Positions 6,125 through 15,817 of a DNA stretch of 37,512 bases are shown here, piece by piece. Position 1 is the first letter of the stretch. The number at the start of each line of letters is the position of its first letter. The DNA comes from a virus, in the IMG/VR virus record IMGVR_UViG_3300010399_000059, positions 1 through 37,512 of that record. One strand, given 5' to 3'. A program made the position numbers and the translations under genes. The notes under the pieces were generated by a model that did not search any database, was not told the DNA's origin, and worked only from the letters and a program-made list of their open reading frames with translations.

Positions 6125-9100
6125 CTACGGAGCCGGCGCCTGCCGCGCGCGCCCGAAGCGCTCCAGCTGCTCCGGAGTCGCGTATTGGTAGAAATCCCGC
6201 AGCGTGCGCCCATGCAGCGCGCCGGCCGGGTTGATCGCATTCCGGATCAGCGCCCTCTGCATCCCCTGCGGCACCTTGAGGTCGGTCAGGGCGTCGTGCG
6301 CCCCCTCGATATCGCCCCGCTGAATCTGCTTGCGGATATCTGGCCACGCGAGATTGAACCGGGCGTCGAAGTCCCGCTTTGCCGACAGCTGCTCGCCTCG
6401 AGCCGGGCCGCCGGGCGCCCCCACGCTGGCGGTGAAGCCGGCCATGGGCCCCAGCAGGCGCATGGCGTTGACCTTCGTGTCCCCATCCTCGTGCAGCAGG
6501 TCGACCGCTGCCATGATCTGCTGTTCGGGCAGGTGCTTCATGACGAGGTGCTTGGCGATTGCGAAGGCGTTCTTCGCGTCCCCGCCGATGGTCCGGTCAT
6601 TCTCGTCGTAAATCTTGCGGCCGAACCCCTTGTCGTTCTCCATGATGTCGAGGATTCCGCCGGCCAGCGGGCTGAGTTTGCGGCGCAACATTGTGAGCGG
6701 CATGGTCGGGTAACCGACCATTTCCTCGCCGAACTTGCCCGTGGGGTTGCGGCCGTAGATCGCCGTCCCGCTGCGGTCATGCCCGATGAGCGCGCGGTCC
6801 TGCTTCTCGGGCTCGTTGTCATAGGTCGGGCTCAGCCGGCTGATGAGATGGCGCAGCTCGGCCGGATCTTCTTTCACCGCGGTCATGAGATCGTGGTACC
6901 GGCGAGCGTAGCCGCGCATTTCGTCATCGACCGTAGCGTCACGTATCGTGATGTTGAATGCGTGCTGCCAGATGGCATTCCCGATATAGTAGAGCCCGGC
7001 CGACAGCATGATCGTCGAGATGGCCTTGCGTCGCGAAATCGACCGGGCCGTCTTTGAGGCCTCAGCCAATCCGGCCTCGCCCAGGGCGGCGTCGGCGGAT
7101 ATCCCGAAGTCACGTTCGATCTGCGCCATGATCGGCTTGGGCAGCCCCAGCGCGGCTTGCTTGAATGTGGATAGGTTCCCTAGCGTGAAGGAGCGTGAGA
7201 ACAGCAGCAGGTTTGCCGTGGCGCGCGCGCCTGCCGACATCGCCTCCTTGGGGATCGATCCGACGATGATGTTGGAGAAATGCGCGGCAACGCGATCCGC
7301 AGTGAGGCGGTCGGCCCCCTTCGCCACCAACCGATCGCTCAGGTGGTCGGCGAGCCCGAACTGAACATCGCGCACCCGGTCCCACAGCAGGGTGTTGTGC
7401 CAGAAGTTGCCGGCGGTGGAGATCGCCTTCTCGGTCGCAACGCCAGCCGCCTCGTCGAATAGTCCGGGCGCGAAGGCGAGCACCTTGCCGGTCAACGACT
7501 CATGGTGCCCGGCGAGAAGGCTCGGGTTCTCCATGATCGACGTGATGTCCTGGAACGAGCCCCGAGGTCCCATCGGGCTAAGGCCGCGCTCGATCAACTC
7601 GCTAGCCCGACCGGGGTTGCTGCTGATCAAGCGGTTTCCCTTCCAGTAGAGACCGAAGCCGAACAATTCACGGCCGCCGGCCGCCTCCATGACCTTCGAC
7701 CACACAACCGCGTTGTGGATCAGCGGCGAGTTCAGGATCGCCAGCATGGCCCGGCCCTTGATCGCCATCAGCGCGCCGTAGAGCGATTGCGCGCCCTGCA
7801 CGGCCTTGTTTGCACTTGGCCCCTCGTCCAGGATTGCCTTCATCGGTCCGCGAAATTCACCGGACATATAGATCGGCGTGGGCACGAACAGAACGTTTCC
7901 GGCATCGTCGGTGCGCGTGCCCCACTTCCCGGTGATGGGATTTTTCTCCATGGCCGGCATCCACTTCGTGAATGCTGGATTGCCGGCGATCGTGAACCAA
8001 TCGTTCCCCGGCTTGAAGCCGGCCGAGACGGTGGTCTCTCCTGCTGCCTTTCCGACGTCTTCTATTTTATTGATCATCTCCTTCCACACCGCGGCTTCTT
8101 CCAGCCTGGCGCTCGCCAGCGGCAGAGAGCGGATGTTGCTGGCGATTTTGACCTTCTCGAGAGCGGACGCGATCTCAGCGGCGCTGGCGCCTTGATCCTC
8201 CATCTGCTTGCGCACGAGCTCCTTGGCCGCCGCCTCGGTTTCCTCTGCGGTCATGTGGGAGCGGTGCCGCATCTGCGAAGTGCGGGTGAAGACATTGCGG
8301 CCCAGCTCATTGAGCGCCTGCGGGCTGCCGTGCTCGCCTGCCACGGCGACGTTGAGCACCATGCGCGGGGTATAGGCCGGCAGACCGTCACCCTCGACGA
8401 GCCCGGCGTCGACCGCATGGAGCCATGCCGCCTGCGCCCGCGTATGGAGCAGCTCCACCATTGCCCGTTCCTCGGGCTCTAGCGTCACCAGCCCCAGGTG
8501 CTCGCGGCTCTCGCCCAGCTGAATCGCCACGCTTTCCTCGTCGGCCGCCCGCCACATGCGGTCGTGCTGCTGCTCGACCGTCTCGCCGACGCGCTTGCGT
8601 GCTTCCTTCAGGCCGGTATTGGTCAAAAGCTCATTGTCGACGCGGGCATGCTCCCACCGGATGCGCCGAACCGTGCTGATCGCGTCCTTTGCGATCACCA
8701 TGGCGCGCTTTGAGCCGGTCGCCATCGGGTCGAGCATGAATTGGATGTTCTTGCCGAGACCGAGCAGCTGATCCATGCCCTCGCGCGCGGCGTCCGCAAG
8801 CGATCCGGGCCGGGTCAGCGGCTCCTTGGCCAGCGGTACCATCGGCGGATCCGTGGTGACCTCGGCGCCGACGGCGCTCAAGCGGTCAGGTTCGCCGGTC
8901 ATCGCGTCCATGATCCTGCGTTCGGCGTCGGCCTCCTGGAACCGCTTGTCGTAGAACGGCGTGCCGTTCTTGTGGGTGATCTCGATCGCGGAGTCGTCGA
9001 ACACCACGAAGTTGCGTGTCTCGGGCCGCTGGAGCCGCTCAAGCTCGGCGCGTGCCGCCGGGAGCGCGTCGGCAAGGTTCGGGTTTGCCTTCGCCGCATC

Positions 9101-10297
9101 CTCCAGCATCCGCACGTGGTCGGCCTGGGCCTGGATCTCGGCGGCCGTCGGCATCACCCGCGATTTCTGGTCGAGGTATTTCACTCCCGGAATGCCGGCA
9201 TCACGCAGGACATTCGTCTGCGCCGTCCCGTAGCCGAGATCGCGGATGAATTTGCTGGCCGGCTGTGACCAGTCGATTTCTTCCTTGAGGACGCTTCGCA
9301 GCGCGTCCTGGACATGCTGCGTCTGTTCGTTCAGCGGCTTGTCCCAGTCGATGAAATGATCACGATTGGCATGGATGCGGACTTGGTAGAGCGGCCCGCC
9401 GAGCTGCTTGGCGTAATCCTCGCCCACCGCCTTAGCCTCAGCCATATACAGGCCGTGTCCAAAACTCTGCGCGCCCTCGCCGGTGCCAACATTCTCGATG
9501 CTGAACGCCTCGAAGTCATGCGGACTGCCGTGATAGGCCTCGATCGGCGCGGTGATCTGGTGCTTGGCCCAGGCGTCGCGCTCGGCGTCGGCCACCGCCT
9601 CGGCGGGGTGGATCCCCTTCTCCTGCCACAGGCGCTGCAGGTTGGCCTCGGGCGCCCCGAGCGCCTCGGCGGCCGCGGTGAAGTCCTGCGCGGCGGGCAG
9701 CCGGCCGACGGTCTGTTCCCGCAGGGCGCGATTGAACCGCCCGGCATAGGGCCGCACGAAGCCGCCGAACCCGGTCTCGATCATCGCCCAGTTGCCGAAA
9801 TTGATCGTCTCGCGCTTCGCCCGCTCGGCCATGCCCTGCTCGCCGCCGAGTTCCTCATGCAACTGGGCGATCAGCCCGCCGGCGCCGTAGAGGCCACCGG
9901 AGATCGATCGGCCGAGACCGTCCCACAACTTGGCCAGCGGCAGGATCGTCGCCTCGTTCATCAGCTGCAGCGCGCCCGGGCGGCCGCGGGCGGGATCGTG
10001 GAACACGCCGGCCTGGATCAGGTGCTCGAGCGTCTCGTCGCTCAGGCTCGTCGGGGTCGAGTCGCCGAAGCCTTCCTGCGCCTCCTTCGCCATCCTCGCC
10101 ATGACCCGGTTGACCGCCTGGCCGACGCGCGAGCGCTCGGCGAACGCCTCGGGGATCTCGTCGTAAGGCCGTCCGGTCGCGGGGTTGAGCTCGAGATCGG
10201 GCTGCGGCGCCTGCTGAGTGCCGCCAACAGGTTGCCAGTCATCCGCCGGCGCGGGCTGCTGCTGGGCGACCGGCTGCCAGTCCTCGACCTCGGCCAT
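6125..10297 (-). CDS. large ejected internal virion protein with ADP-ribosyltransferase-like domain
   Basis: 1390 aa, by position the gp16-like member of the internal core. The N-terminus has a duplicated short motif (EDWQPV, DDWQPV), typical of large phage polyvalent proteins. Residues about 252-445 match the ART-PolyVal type of ADP-ribosyltransferase: AYHGSPHDF (254-262, with His256), FGHGLYMAE (279-287), GIPGVKYLD and NFVVFDDSAIEI (429-440, with the terminal Glu). The remainder is helical, with hydrophobic stretches around 860-880 and 1125-1150 that could help cross membranes. Such proteins enter the cell with the DNA, so this enzyme could modify host targets at once, as T4 Alt does; the target is unknown. 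The domain call is from motifs; the ejection role is inferred from gene order. Confidence 0.75.
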   Translation of the reverse strand: MAEVEDWQPVAQQQPAPADDWQPVGGTQQAPQPDLELNPATGRPYDEIPEAFAERSRVGQAVNRVMARMAKEAQEGFGDSTPTSLSDETLEHLIQAGVFHDPARGRPGALQLMNEATILPLAKLWDGLGRSISGGLYGAGGLIAQLHEELGGEQGMAERAKRETINFGNWAMIETGFGGFVRPYAGRFNRALREQTVGRLPAAQDFTAAAEALGAPEANLQRLWQEKGIHPAEAVADAERDAWAKHQITAPIEAYHGSPHDFEAFSIENVGTGEGAQSFGHGLYMAEAKAVGEDYAKQLGGPLYQVRIHANRDHFIDWDKPLNEQTQHVQDALRSVLKEEIDWSQPASKFIRDLGYGTAQTNVLRDAGIPGVKYLDQKSRVMPTAAEIQAQADHVRMLEDAAKANPNLADALPAARAELERLQRPETRNFVVFDDSAIEITHKNGTPFYDKRFQEADAERRIMDAMTGEPDRLSAVGAEVTTDPPMVPLAKEPLTRPGSLADAAREGMDQLLGLGKNIQFMLDPMATGSKRAMVIAKDAISTVRRIRWEHARVDNELLTNTGLKEARKRVGETVEQQHDRMWRAADEESVAIQLGESREHLGLVTLEPEERAMVELLHTRAQAAWLHAVDAGLVEGDGLPAYTPRMVLNVAVAGEHGSPQALNELGRNVFTRTSQMRHRSHMTAEETEAAAKELVRKQMEDQGASAAEIASALEKVKIASNIRSLPLASARLEEAAVWKEMINKIEDVGKAAGETTVSAGFKPGNDWFTIAGNPAFTKWMPAMEKNPITGKWGTRTDDAGNVLFVPTPIYMSGEFRGPMKAILDEGPSANKAVQGAQSLYGALMAIKGRAMLAILNSPLIHNAVVWSKVMEAAGGRELFGFGLYWKGNRLISSNPGRASELIERGLSPMGPRGSFQDITSIMENPSLLAGHHESLTGKVLAFAPGLFDEAAGVATEKAISTAGNFWHNTLLWDRVRDVQFGLADHLSDRLVAKGADRLTADRVAAHFSNIIVGSIPKEAMSAGARATANLLLFSRSFTLGNLSTFKQAALGLPKPIMAQIERDFGISADAALGEAGLAEASKTARSISRRKAISTIMLSAGLYYIGNAIWQHAFNITIRDATVDDEMRGYARRYHDLMTAVKEDPAELRHLISRLSPTYDNEPEKQDRALIGHDRSGTAIYGRNPTGKFGEEMVGYPTMPLTMLRRKLSPLAGGILDIMENDKGFGRKIYDENDRTIGGDAKNAFAIAKHLVMKHLPEQQIMAAVDLLHEDGDTKVNAMRLLGPMAGFTASVGAPGGPARGEQLSAKRDFDARFNLAWPDIRKQIQRGDIEGAHDALTDLKVPQGMQRALIRNAINPAGALHGRTLRDFYQYATPEQLERFGRARQAPAP

Positions 10298-10298
10298 G

Positions 10299-11981
10299 TC
10301 ACTTCACCGGCTTGCCGCTGACGTCGTAGATCTTGCCCGACGGGTCGCGGTACTGCTGGCGGCTCGGCGACCACTGCCAGGTGTTCGGCGGCACAAAGGG
10401 CTTGGCGCCCGCCGGCTGGTCGATCACCTCGATGCCGGTCACGGACTTGCCGGGCCCGGTCAGGTTTCCGTCCTTGCGCGCCCGCAGCGCGTCCTGCAGC
10501 GACACGTGATATTTCATGATGTTGTCGGGGCGCCCGAAGAAGTTCGGGGAGCGCGGGTCATAGACCTCGTGCGGGTCTTTCCCCTGCTTGCGCAGCACCT
10601 CCTCCTGCCGGCGCGCGTCCATCTCGGCGGCATACATCTGCTGCTGACCGAGCGCGGAATGAACGCCCATCTCGTCGAGGCCGGCGTCGATCGTGCCGGC
10701 ATAGCGTTTGAAGAACTCGCCGCGATCCTGCGCCAGCGCGGCGCCCTCGGGCGTGCGGAAGTTGGTGAACTCCTTCACCAGGAAATTGAAGTCGCCGTTG
10801 GTCAGCTTGCCGCCCTGATAGGCGTCGTAGATCGGGGCGGTGCTGGTCAGCCGACCCTCGTCGGTCGCGCGGATCTGGGACAGTAGCTTCATCGTCTCGG
10901 CGTGCGATGGCCGCGCCATCGGCTCTGGCTTGTTCAGCCGCTCGGTGATCGCCTCCCCTTGCGACACCATGGTGCGCAGCCGGCCGGGCTCCAACGCGGC
11001 GCCGGGGTGGGTGGCGAGGTCGCGCAGCCGCTGCCAGTAATCGCCCGGCAGCTGCGGCGGGTCGCCGGCCTTCTGGGGCATGGTCGAGGTTTCGAGGTCG
11101 TTTATCTTCTTGTTGAAGTCGTTCTTGGCTTCGTAGTCCGCCTGCTGCCGCGCCGCCCGGCCCTCGGCGTCGTTCATGCGCTTGAATGACTTGGCCGCCT
11201 TGGCGAACTGGTCGATCTCCTGCGCATTCACATACTGCGGCCAGCGGGCGGCAAAGCTCGCCGCCGCCTTCTCGGGATCGCCGGATTTCTCGATCGCACC
11301 CAGCGCGCCGGCCTTGACGATTTCCTCCTGGGCGCGCTGTAGCACCTCGTTCCGGACTTTCGAGGCGGCCGCCGGGGTCAGGCCGGGGCTCGACGACACG
11401 ATGGCGTTGACCGAGCTTTCGGCGTTCTTCAGCAGGAACGGGACGGACGACGGGTCATTGCGCGCCGTGTTGCTCCAGGCGTTCGAGGCCTTGCGCACAT
11501 TCGCGGCCGCCGCATCGCCGGCCATCGTCGACATGTCGGCGGTCGCCCGCTCGAACATGTGATTGCGCAGGCTGTCGACGTGCTGCTCGGCCCAGCGCTG
11601 CCCGCCCTCGGTCAGGAACGCGCCGGAAAACTTGTCGAGCGTCGGCTGCAGCACCTTGTCGTTAAATTTCGAGGCAACCGACGTGTCGTTCGGGTCGGCG
11701 TTCTTGACCGTGTTGTTCCACTCGTCGGTCAGCCGCGCGTGCATCTTGGCAAATTCGGCAGCGCCGGTGCTGATCTCGCGGTGCTGCGCATAGTCGACGA
11801 CCTGCTGGCCAACATCGCGCACGGCACCGGCAATGCGATTGCCGAGCCCTGACATGTCCTCGGCCGCCTGGTTGAAGAACGCCCCGCCTCGGCGCGCGGC
11901 CGCCGCTGTCGCCTGGACGCCGCTCTCGGTCGGCCGGATGTCCAGCGCGGGCGTCTCAAACTGGCGGATGTTGCCGGGCAT
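10299..11981 (-). CDS. internal virion protein, gp15-like position
   Basis: 560 aa, ATG at 11981. It is almost entirely polar and helical with no membrane span or Cys. It opens with MPGNIRQFETPALDIRPTESGV, common in the middle ejected protein of podoviruses, and runs as long Ala/Glu/Lys/Gln helices to a C-terminal WQWSPSRQQYRDPSGKIYDVSGKPVK-like module (shown in part). It lies between the 167-residue and 1390-residue proteins, matching T7 genes 14-15-16 in order and in rising size. Its likely role is part of the DNA-ejection conduit. It is separated from the next gene by one base. Confidence 0.7.
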   Translation of the reverse strand: MPGNIRQFETPALDIRPTESGVQATAAAARRGGAFFNQAAEDMSGLGNRIAGAVRDVGQQVVDYAQHREISTGAAEFAKMHARLTDEWNNTVKNADPNDTSVASKFNDKVLQPTLDKFSGAFLTEGGQRWAEQHVDSLRNHMFERATADMSTMAGDAAAANVRKASNAWSNTARNDPSSVPFLLKNAESSVNAIVSSSPGLTPAAASKVRNEVLQRAQEEIVKAGALGAIEKSGDPEKAAASFAARWPQYVNAQEIDQFAKAAKSFKRMNDAEGRAARQQADYEAKNDFNKKINDLETSTMPQKAGDPPQLPGDYWQRLRDLATHPGAALEPGRLRTMVSQGEAITERLNKPEPMARPSHAETMKLLSQIRATDEGRLTSTAPIYDAYQGGKLTNGDFNFLVKEFTNFRTPEGAALAQDRGEFFKRYAGTIDAGLDEMGVHSALGQQQMYAAEMDARRQEEVLRKQGKDPHEVYDPRSPNFFGRPDNIMKYHVSLQDALRARKDGNLTGPGKSVTGIEVIDQPAGAKPFVPPNTWQWSPSRQQYRDPSGKIYDVSGKPVK

Positions 11982-11989
11982 GGTGAACC

Positions 11990-12493
11990 TCAGCCGAACA
12001 TGCTGGCGATCGCCGGGATGGCGGCGCCCACCTTGATGCCGGCGCTGATCCATGACCCGGTCGCGGCGGTGTTCGCGGCGTCGATGGCCACCTGCGCGGC
12101 CTGCGCCATGTTCTCGTAGCTCTTGGCCTCCTGCTCCTGCCCCTCGATCGTGATGAGGCCCTGCTGCTCGGTCACCGCCCGCGTGAGCGCGCCCTGCGCC
12201 GCAGACTCCCGCAGGATGTCGAGCGCCGAGCCGCCCTCGGTAAAGCCGGCGCCGGCGACATCCGCACGCGTCTGGCCGAGCGACTTGAACAGGTCGCGAT
12301 CCTGCTGCGCGGTTTTGATCCGCGTCGCCATAGCCGTGTATTCTTCCTCCCTGCGCGCGAACTTGGCGGCGAGTTCATAGTTGGCTTTCTCGAACTCCGC
12401 GCCCTTCGCCTTGTATTTGTATGCCTTCGCCGCGAACAGATCGTTGACCGCGCTGCCCACGTCGTTGACGGTCGCTGCACCGAATGCCGCCAT
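11990..12493 (-). CDS. internal virion protein, gp14-like position
   Basis: 167 aa. The long central helix (residues 20-75, rich in Lys, Glu, Ala, Tyr) is followed by SALDILRESAAQGALTRAVTEQQG and a hydrophobic C-terminal segment (about 148-167, SAGIKVGAAIPAIASMFG). Small internal-core proteins of podoviruses share this plan, with a C-terminal membrane-active stretch that forms the outer-membrane pore. It is the first of the three ejected-protein genes and sits 3 bases after the nozzle stop. Assigned by order and composition rather than by a motif. Confidence 0.65.
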   Translation of the reverse strand: MAAFGAATVNDVGSAVNDLFAAKAYKYKAKGAEFEKANYELAAKFARREEEYTAMATRIKTAQQDRDLFKSLGQTRADVAGAGFTEGGSALDILRESAAQGALTRAVTEQQGLITIEGQEQEAKSYENMAQAAQVAIDAANTAATGSWISAGIKVGAAIPAIASMFG

Positions 12494-12496
12494 GGG

Positions 12497-15400
12497 TCAC
12501 CCGTCCTGTGTCTGCAAAAAGCCACCGATATTGATGACGTTGCACGGATAGGGCCGCGTCACCCGCCAGCAGATCTTGCTGTTGCTGAAGCTGTTCGAGT
12601 CCTCGACCGTGCTGCGATAGACGCCGGTGAACTGCTCATTGAGCAGGAAGGGCGTGCCGTCGTCCTGCCGAAACTCGGCCGGCGTCAGGTTCGAGAAGGT
12701 GGTTCCGAACGACACCGCCTGGGTGCCGACCAGCTGCGCCGCAAACTGGTGGTGCCGCATCAACTTGCCGAGCGCCGGCCCCGCGCGCGCGCCGCTCTCC
12801 TGCGCCGACTGCGGCGGCACCAGCTGGCCGTCGGAATCATAGGTGAAGCCCACGACGATCGGGATGTCGCCGCCGAACGAGTCGACATACTCGGCGGTGA
12901 ACAAGCCGGCGGCCGATCCCGCCGAAACGCCGTCGCCGAAGGGCACGATAACCGAGCCATTCGCAACGACGAAATCGACGAAGGTGCCATTCTCCTGCAC
13001 CCCGCAGTCGAGGCCGCCGGCCCACACCTGCACGGTCTCGCCGTTGAGGTGCCACAAGCCATTCAACTTGAACCCGCCGTACGGCATGTCCGGATCAAGG
13101 GCGTTCTCGGTCGACGTCGGCACGACTGCATCGTCGAGATACCAGGCGTCCAGCAGCGTGGCGTCCTCGTCGAGGATGTCGGTCATGATCTCCACGTGGC
13201 GCACGCCTGTCAGGACGTCGTTGGTGACCACGGTGATTGCCTCAGTGGTGCCCGCAACCGATGTGGCGACAGCCATGCTCTCGACGACCCTGCCTGACCC
13301 CAGCGTGTGCCGGTGGCCGCCGGCCGCCGTCGGCCCCTGCGAGGTCATCAGCGTGTCGCGCTTATAGGTGCAGCCGACGAGGTTGCCGCTCCCCACGCGC
13401 GCCCACACGATGGGCGCCAACTCCTGCTGGTAGGCGATCTCGTTCACCCCGCCGCCGGTCAGGTGCTTCCAGGTGAAGGTGACGTGCGGCGCCGTGAACT
13501 TTCCGCTAAACACATCGGCGAAATATTCCATGATCTTGCGCGCGAACCGCTGCACGAACAGAAGCGTGTGCTCGGTGCGCACCGGCTCGATATCGGCGCA
13601 CCGGATTTTGGTGACGCGGCGCGCGGCGACATTGGTCGGAGAGATCGGGCCGGCCGTCGGGGCCTGGACCAGCCACTCGCCGTTTTCCGTTCCCGATATG
13701 ATGCCCTGCAGGTCCGGCACCATCCAGATGATCTTGGTGGTGCCTGGCGCATTCGACGTGTAGCTGATCGCCGAGGACGCCAGCACATTGCCGAGTTGGT
13801 CGGTTGGCGCGAAGTTCACGACCCCCCCGGTAACGCCGTTGGAGACACACGCGTCCCACCGGCCCGGGGCCGCCCCGGACAGCCACAGCCGGCCGTCGCT
13901 ATATGTTCCGCAGGTCGGCCAACCCGTGGTGTCACTGTAGAGGCCAAGGCGCCATGTCCGGATCGGGGTGGTGTAGAGCAGCGCCGGCCCGAGAATTTCC
14001 ACGCTGACAGAGGTCGCTCCCGAGCTCGTACTTGCCGGCCCGAAAAACTGCACCTCGGCCACGTTCAGCCTGGTCGACTCGCTGATGCTGAAGCCCGCCG
14101 GGATGTCGTCGACGGCCTGATAGATGAATTCCAGCCAGACATAGTTCCATGTAGTTGTGCTGTCGCTCGACTGGACGCTGATCGCCGCCGTGCTCGACGT
14201 GATCAGGCCGGAAGTGCCCAGCAGCGTGCCGTCTGAAGAGTTGGCTGGCGCGGTCGACTTCGCGCGCAGGTTCGCTGTGAGCGTGCCGCCTCCGGTGCGG
14301 GTATGCGGTCCGGCCCCGTTATCGTATGTCTGCGTCCATGCCACGAAGCCGTCATTGGACGACGGGTATACAGTTGCCGAAGAGATGGCTTGCGCCGACG
14401 CCCCGGAGTAGTTCTTCCCGATGTAGGCGGTGACGGTCCCGACATTGGCGGATGCCCCGACCGTCTGCGTGGCCTGAGCGCAGGCACTGGTCGACTGATT
14501 GGTGATCCCATCGAAAGCCGCAGCCAGCCCGCCGTTCCCTGTCGCGGTCCCGATGTTGACCGACCCCGCGAGCGCACGGTCGATCAGGGCTGCGAGGGAG
14601 GTGATTTTACCCCAGGTCCACAGGAAGGCGTTCGCGATCAGCTCCCAGTTCGTTGTATCGGTGCCCGGAATATTGCCCGTGTTGGCGGTCTTGGCCCGCC
14701 AATAGGTCGTGGCGTCCGGCAGTCCAGTTGGGTTGTAGGAGACGAAGTTTCCGGACGAATAGGATGTCGCGACACTCCACAGGTCTGGCTCGCTGAAGAA
14801 GCGCACCAGCCGGCCAACGTCGGTGCCCTGGAAACCGTTGGGCGAGATCGCAAGCCCCGCGCTGACCGCGGCCCACTGCGACGCCGAAATGTCGGGCTGA
14901 TGATTCACGTTCTGGTCAACCAGCGACTCATAGTTGACGCCGGAATATGTGACGAATGCCCCGGCGGCATAGGCCGTGGTGGCGCTATAGGCCTGGAACG
15001 ACAGCGTGATGTTGATGACGCCGGACTTCGCCGACGGCGTCGCGCGCACGCCATTGGTGAAGGGGTCCAGATAGGGGCCATCGTTGAAGACCGCGGCCGC
15101 CAGAGAGAAGACCGCGGCGTAATTGTTATCCACCCCTGGATCGGTTGTGAGGGTGAGTGCATATGGAGCGACAGAGTTGAGCAGCAGGAATGCCGTGTTT
15201 TCCGCCTGCGCGATCCGCAGGCTTGCCCATGACCCACTGATATAGGGGGTGGTGATATCGAAGATACGCAGAATAGATCCAGCCGTCCCCGTGAAGGTCA
15301 GCAAGGAACCATCGAGATTCTGCCCGGTGACAGAGTCAGCCAGAGAGAAATGCGTCGAATTGACTCTTGTTAGATTGAAGACGCGGCCCTGCAGGAGCGG

Positions 15401-15814
15401 GTTGACCTGGCCGAGCCCGCTGAAAAATGCCTGGTTTCCATCCGTCCAGTCCTGTGCGGGCGTGACCTGGACGACGGCGGGGTTGGCCGTCGAGATCGCT
15501 ATTACGCTCGCGGAAGAATCGGTGCTCAGATTGACGCCCAGGCGCACGCGCAGGTGCGCATCGGTAAATTCCAGCGTGCCGGCAATCGCTATCGAACGAA
15601 AATCGAATTTCATGACCCGGCCCGGCAGCCCGCTGCGCGTCGTCTGCGCAAAGCGGAAGCCTGGTCGCCGCACCCATGCGCCGGTCTCGATCGGCAGCGC
15701 GTTCAGGCAGACATTGAGCGCGGTGACATAGGCCGGCAGGTCGTGCCGGCCCTGGGCGAATTTTGACCACTCACCGCCCAAGAACGAGTTTCGAACATAC
15801 GAGGCCCCGGCCAT
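12497..15814 (-). CDS. tail nozzle (tubular protein B/gp12-like) with inserted sugar-binding-like modules
   Basis: 1105 aa. The N-terminus (MAGASYVRNSFLGGEWSKFAQGRHDLPAY, then ETGAWVRRPGFRF) is characteristic of podovirus nozzle proteins: a strand-rich start, then RRPG. The family is usually about 650-850 aa; the extra length sits in the middle. Residues 276-318 and 346-393 are two copies of a W/Y-rich module (TTAYAAGAFVTYSG, SYSSGNFVSYN...YW) like chitin-binding CBM5/12 repeats. Residues about 415-610 look like an F5/8 C (discoidin) domain, ending TRLNVAEVQFFGPA. The C-terminal half returns to family-like sequence. The nozzle closes the tail tube; the added modules probably coat it and may touch host glycans. 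Confidence 0.75.
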   Translation of the reverse strand: MAGASYVRNSFLGGEWSKFAQGRHDLPAYVTALNVCLNALPIETGAWVRRPGFRFAQTTRSGLPGRVMKFDFRSIAIAGTLEFTDAHLRVRLGVNLSTDSSASVIAISTANPAVVQVTPAQDWTDGNQAFFSGLGQVNPLLQGRVFNLTRVNSTHFSLADSVTGQNLDGSLLTFTGTAGSILRIFDITTPYISGSWASLRIAQAENTAFLLLNSVAPYALTLTTDPGVDNNYAAVFSLAAAVFNDGPYLDPFTNGVRATPSAKSGVINITLSFQAYSATTAYAAGAFVTYSGVNYESLVDQNVNHQPDISASQWAAVSAGLAISPNGFQGTDVGRLVRFFSEPDLWSVATSYSSGNFVSYNPTGLPDATTYWRAKTANTGNIPGTDTTNWELIANAFLWTWGKITSLAALIDRALAGSVNIGTATGNGGLAAAFDGITNQSTSACAQATQTVGASANVGTVTAYIGKNYSGASAQAISSATVYPSSNDGFVAWTQTYDNGAGPHTRTGGGTLTANLRAKSTAPANSSDGTLLGTSGLITSSTAAISVQSSDSTTTWNYVWLEFIYQAVDDIPAGFSISESTRLNVAEVQFFGPASTSSGATSVSVEILGPALLYTTPIRTWRLGLYSDTTGWPTCGTYSDGRLWLSGAAPGRWDACVSNGVTGGVVNFAPTDQLGNVLASSAISYTSNAPGTTKIIWMVPDLQGIISGTENGEWLVQAPTAGPISPTNVAARRVTKIRCADIEPVRTEHTLLFVQRFARKIMEYFADVFSGKFTAPHVTFTWKHLTGGGVNEIAYQQELAPIVWARVGSGNLVGCTYKRDTLMTSQGPTAAGGHRHTLGSGRVVESMAVATSVAGTTEAITVVTNDVLTGVRHVEIMTDILDEDATLLDAWYLDDAVVPTSTENALDPDMPYGGFKLNGLWHLNGETVQVWAGGLDCGVQENGTFVDFVVANGSVIVPFGDGVSAGSAAGLFTAEYVDSFGGDIPIVVGFTYDSDGQLVPPQSAQESGARAGPALGKLMRHHQFAAQLVGTQAVSFGTTFSNLTPAEFRQDDGTPFLLNEQFTGVYRSTVEDSNSFSNSKICWRVTRPYPCNVINIGGFLQTQDG

Positions 15815-15817
15815 GGC

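Noticed and set aside
3721-6347. Diversity-generating retroelement as in phage BPP-1
   Set aside because: Despite BPP-1-like head genes there is no reverse transcriptase and no template/variable repeat pair that I can see.
9314-10321. Long plus-strand frames opposite the 1390-residue gene
   Set aside because: Antisense shadows; His/Arg/Leu-rich composition and no start signals.
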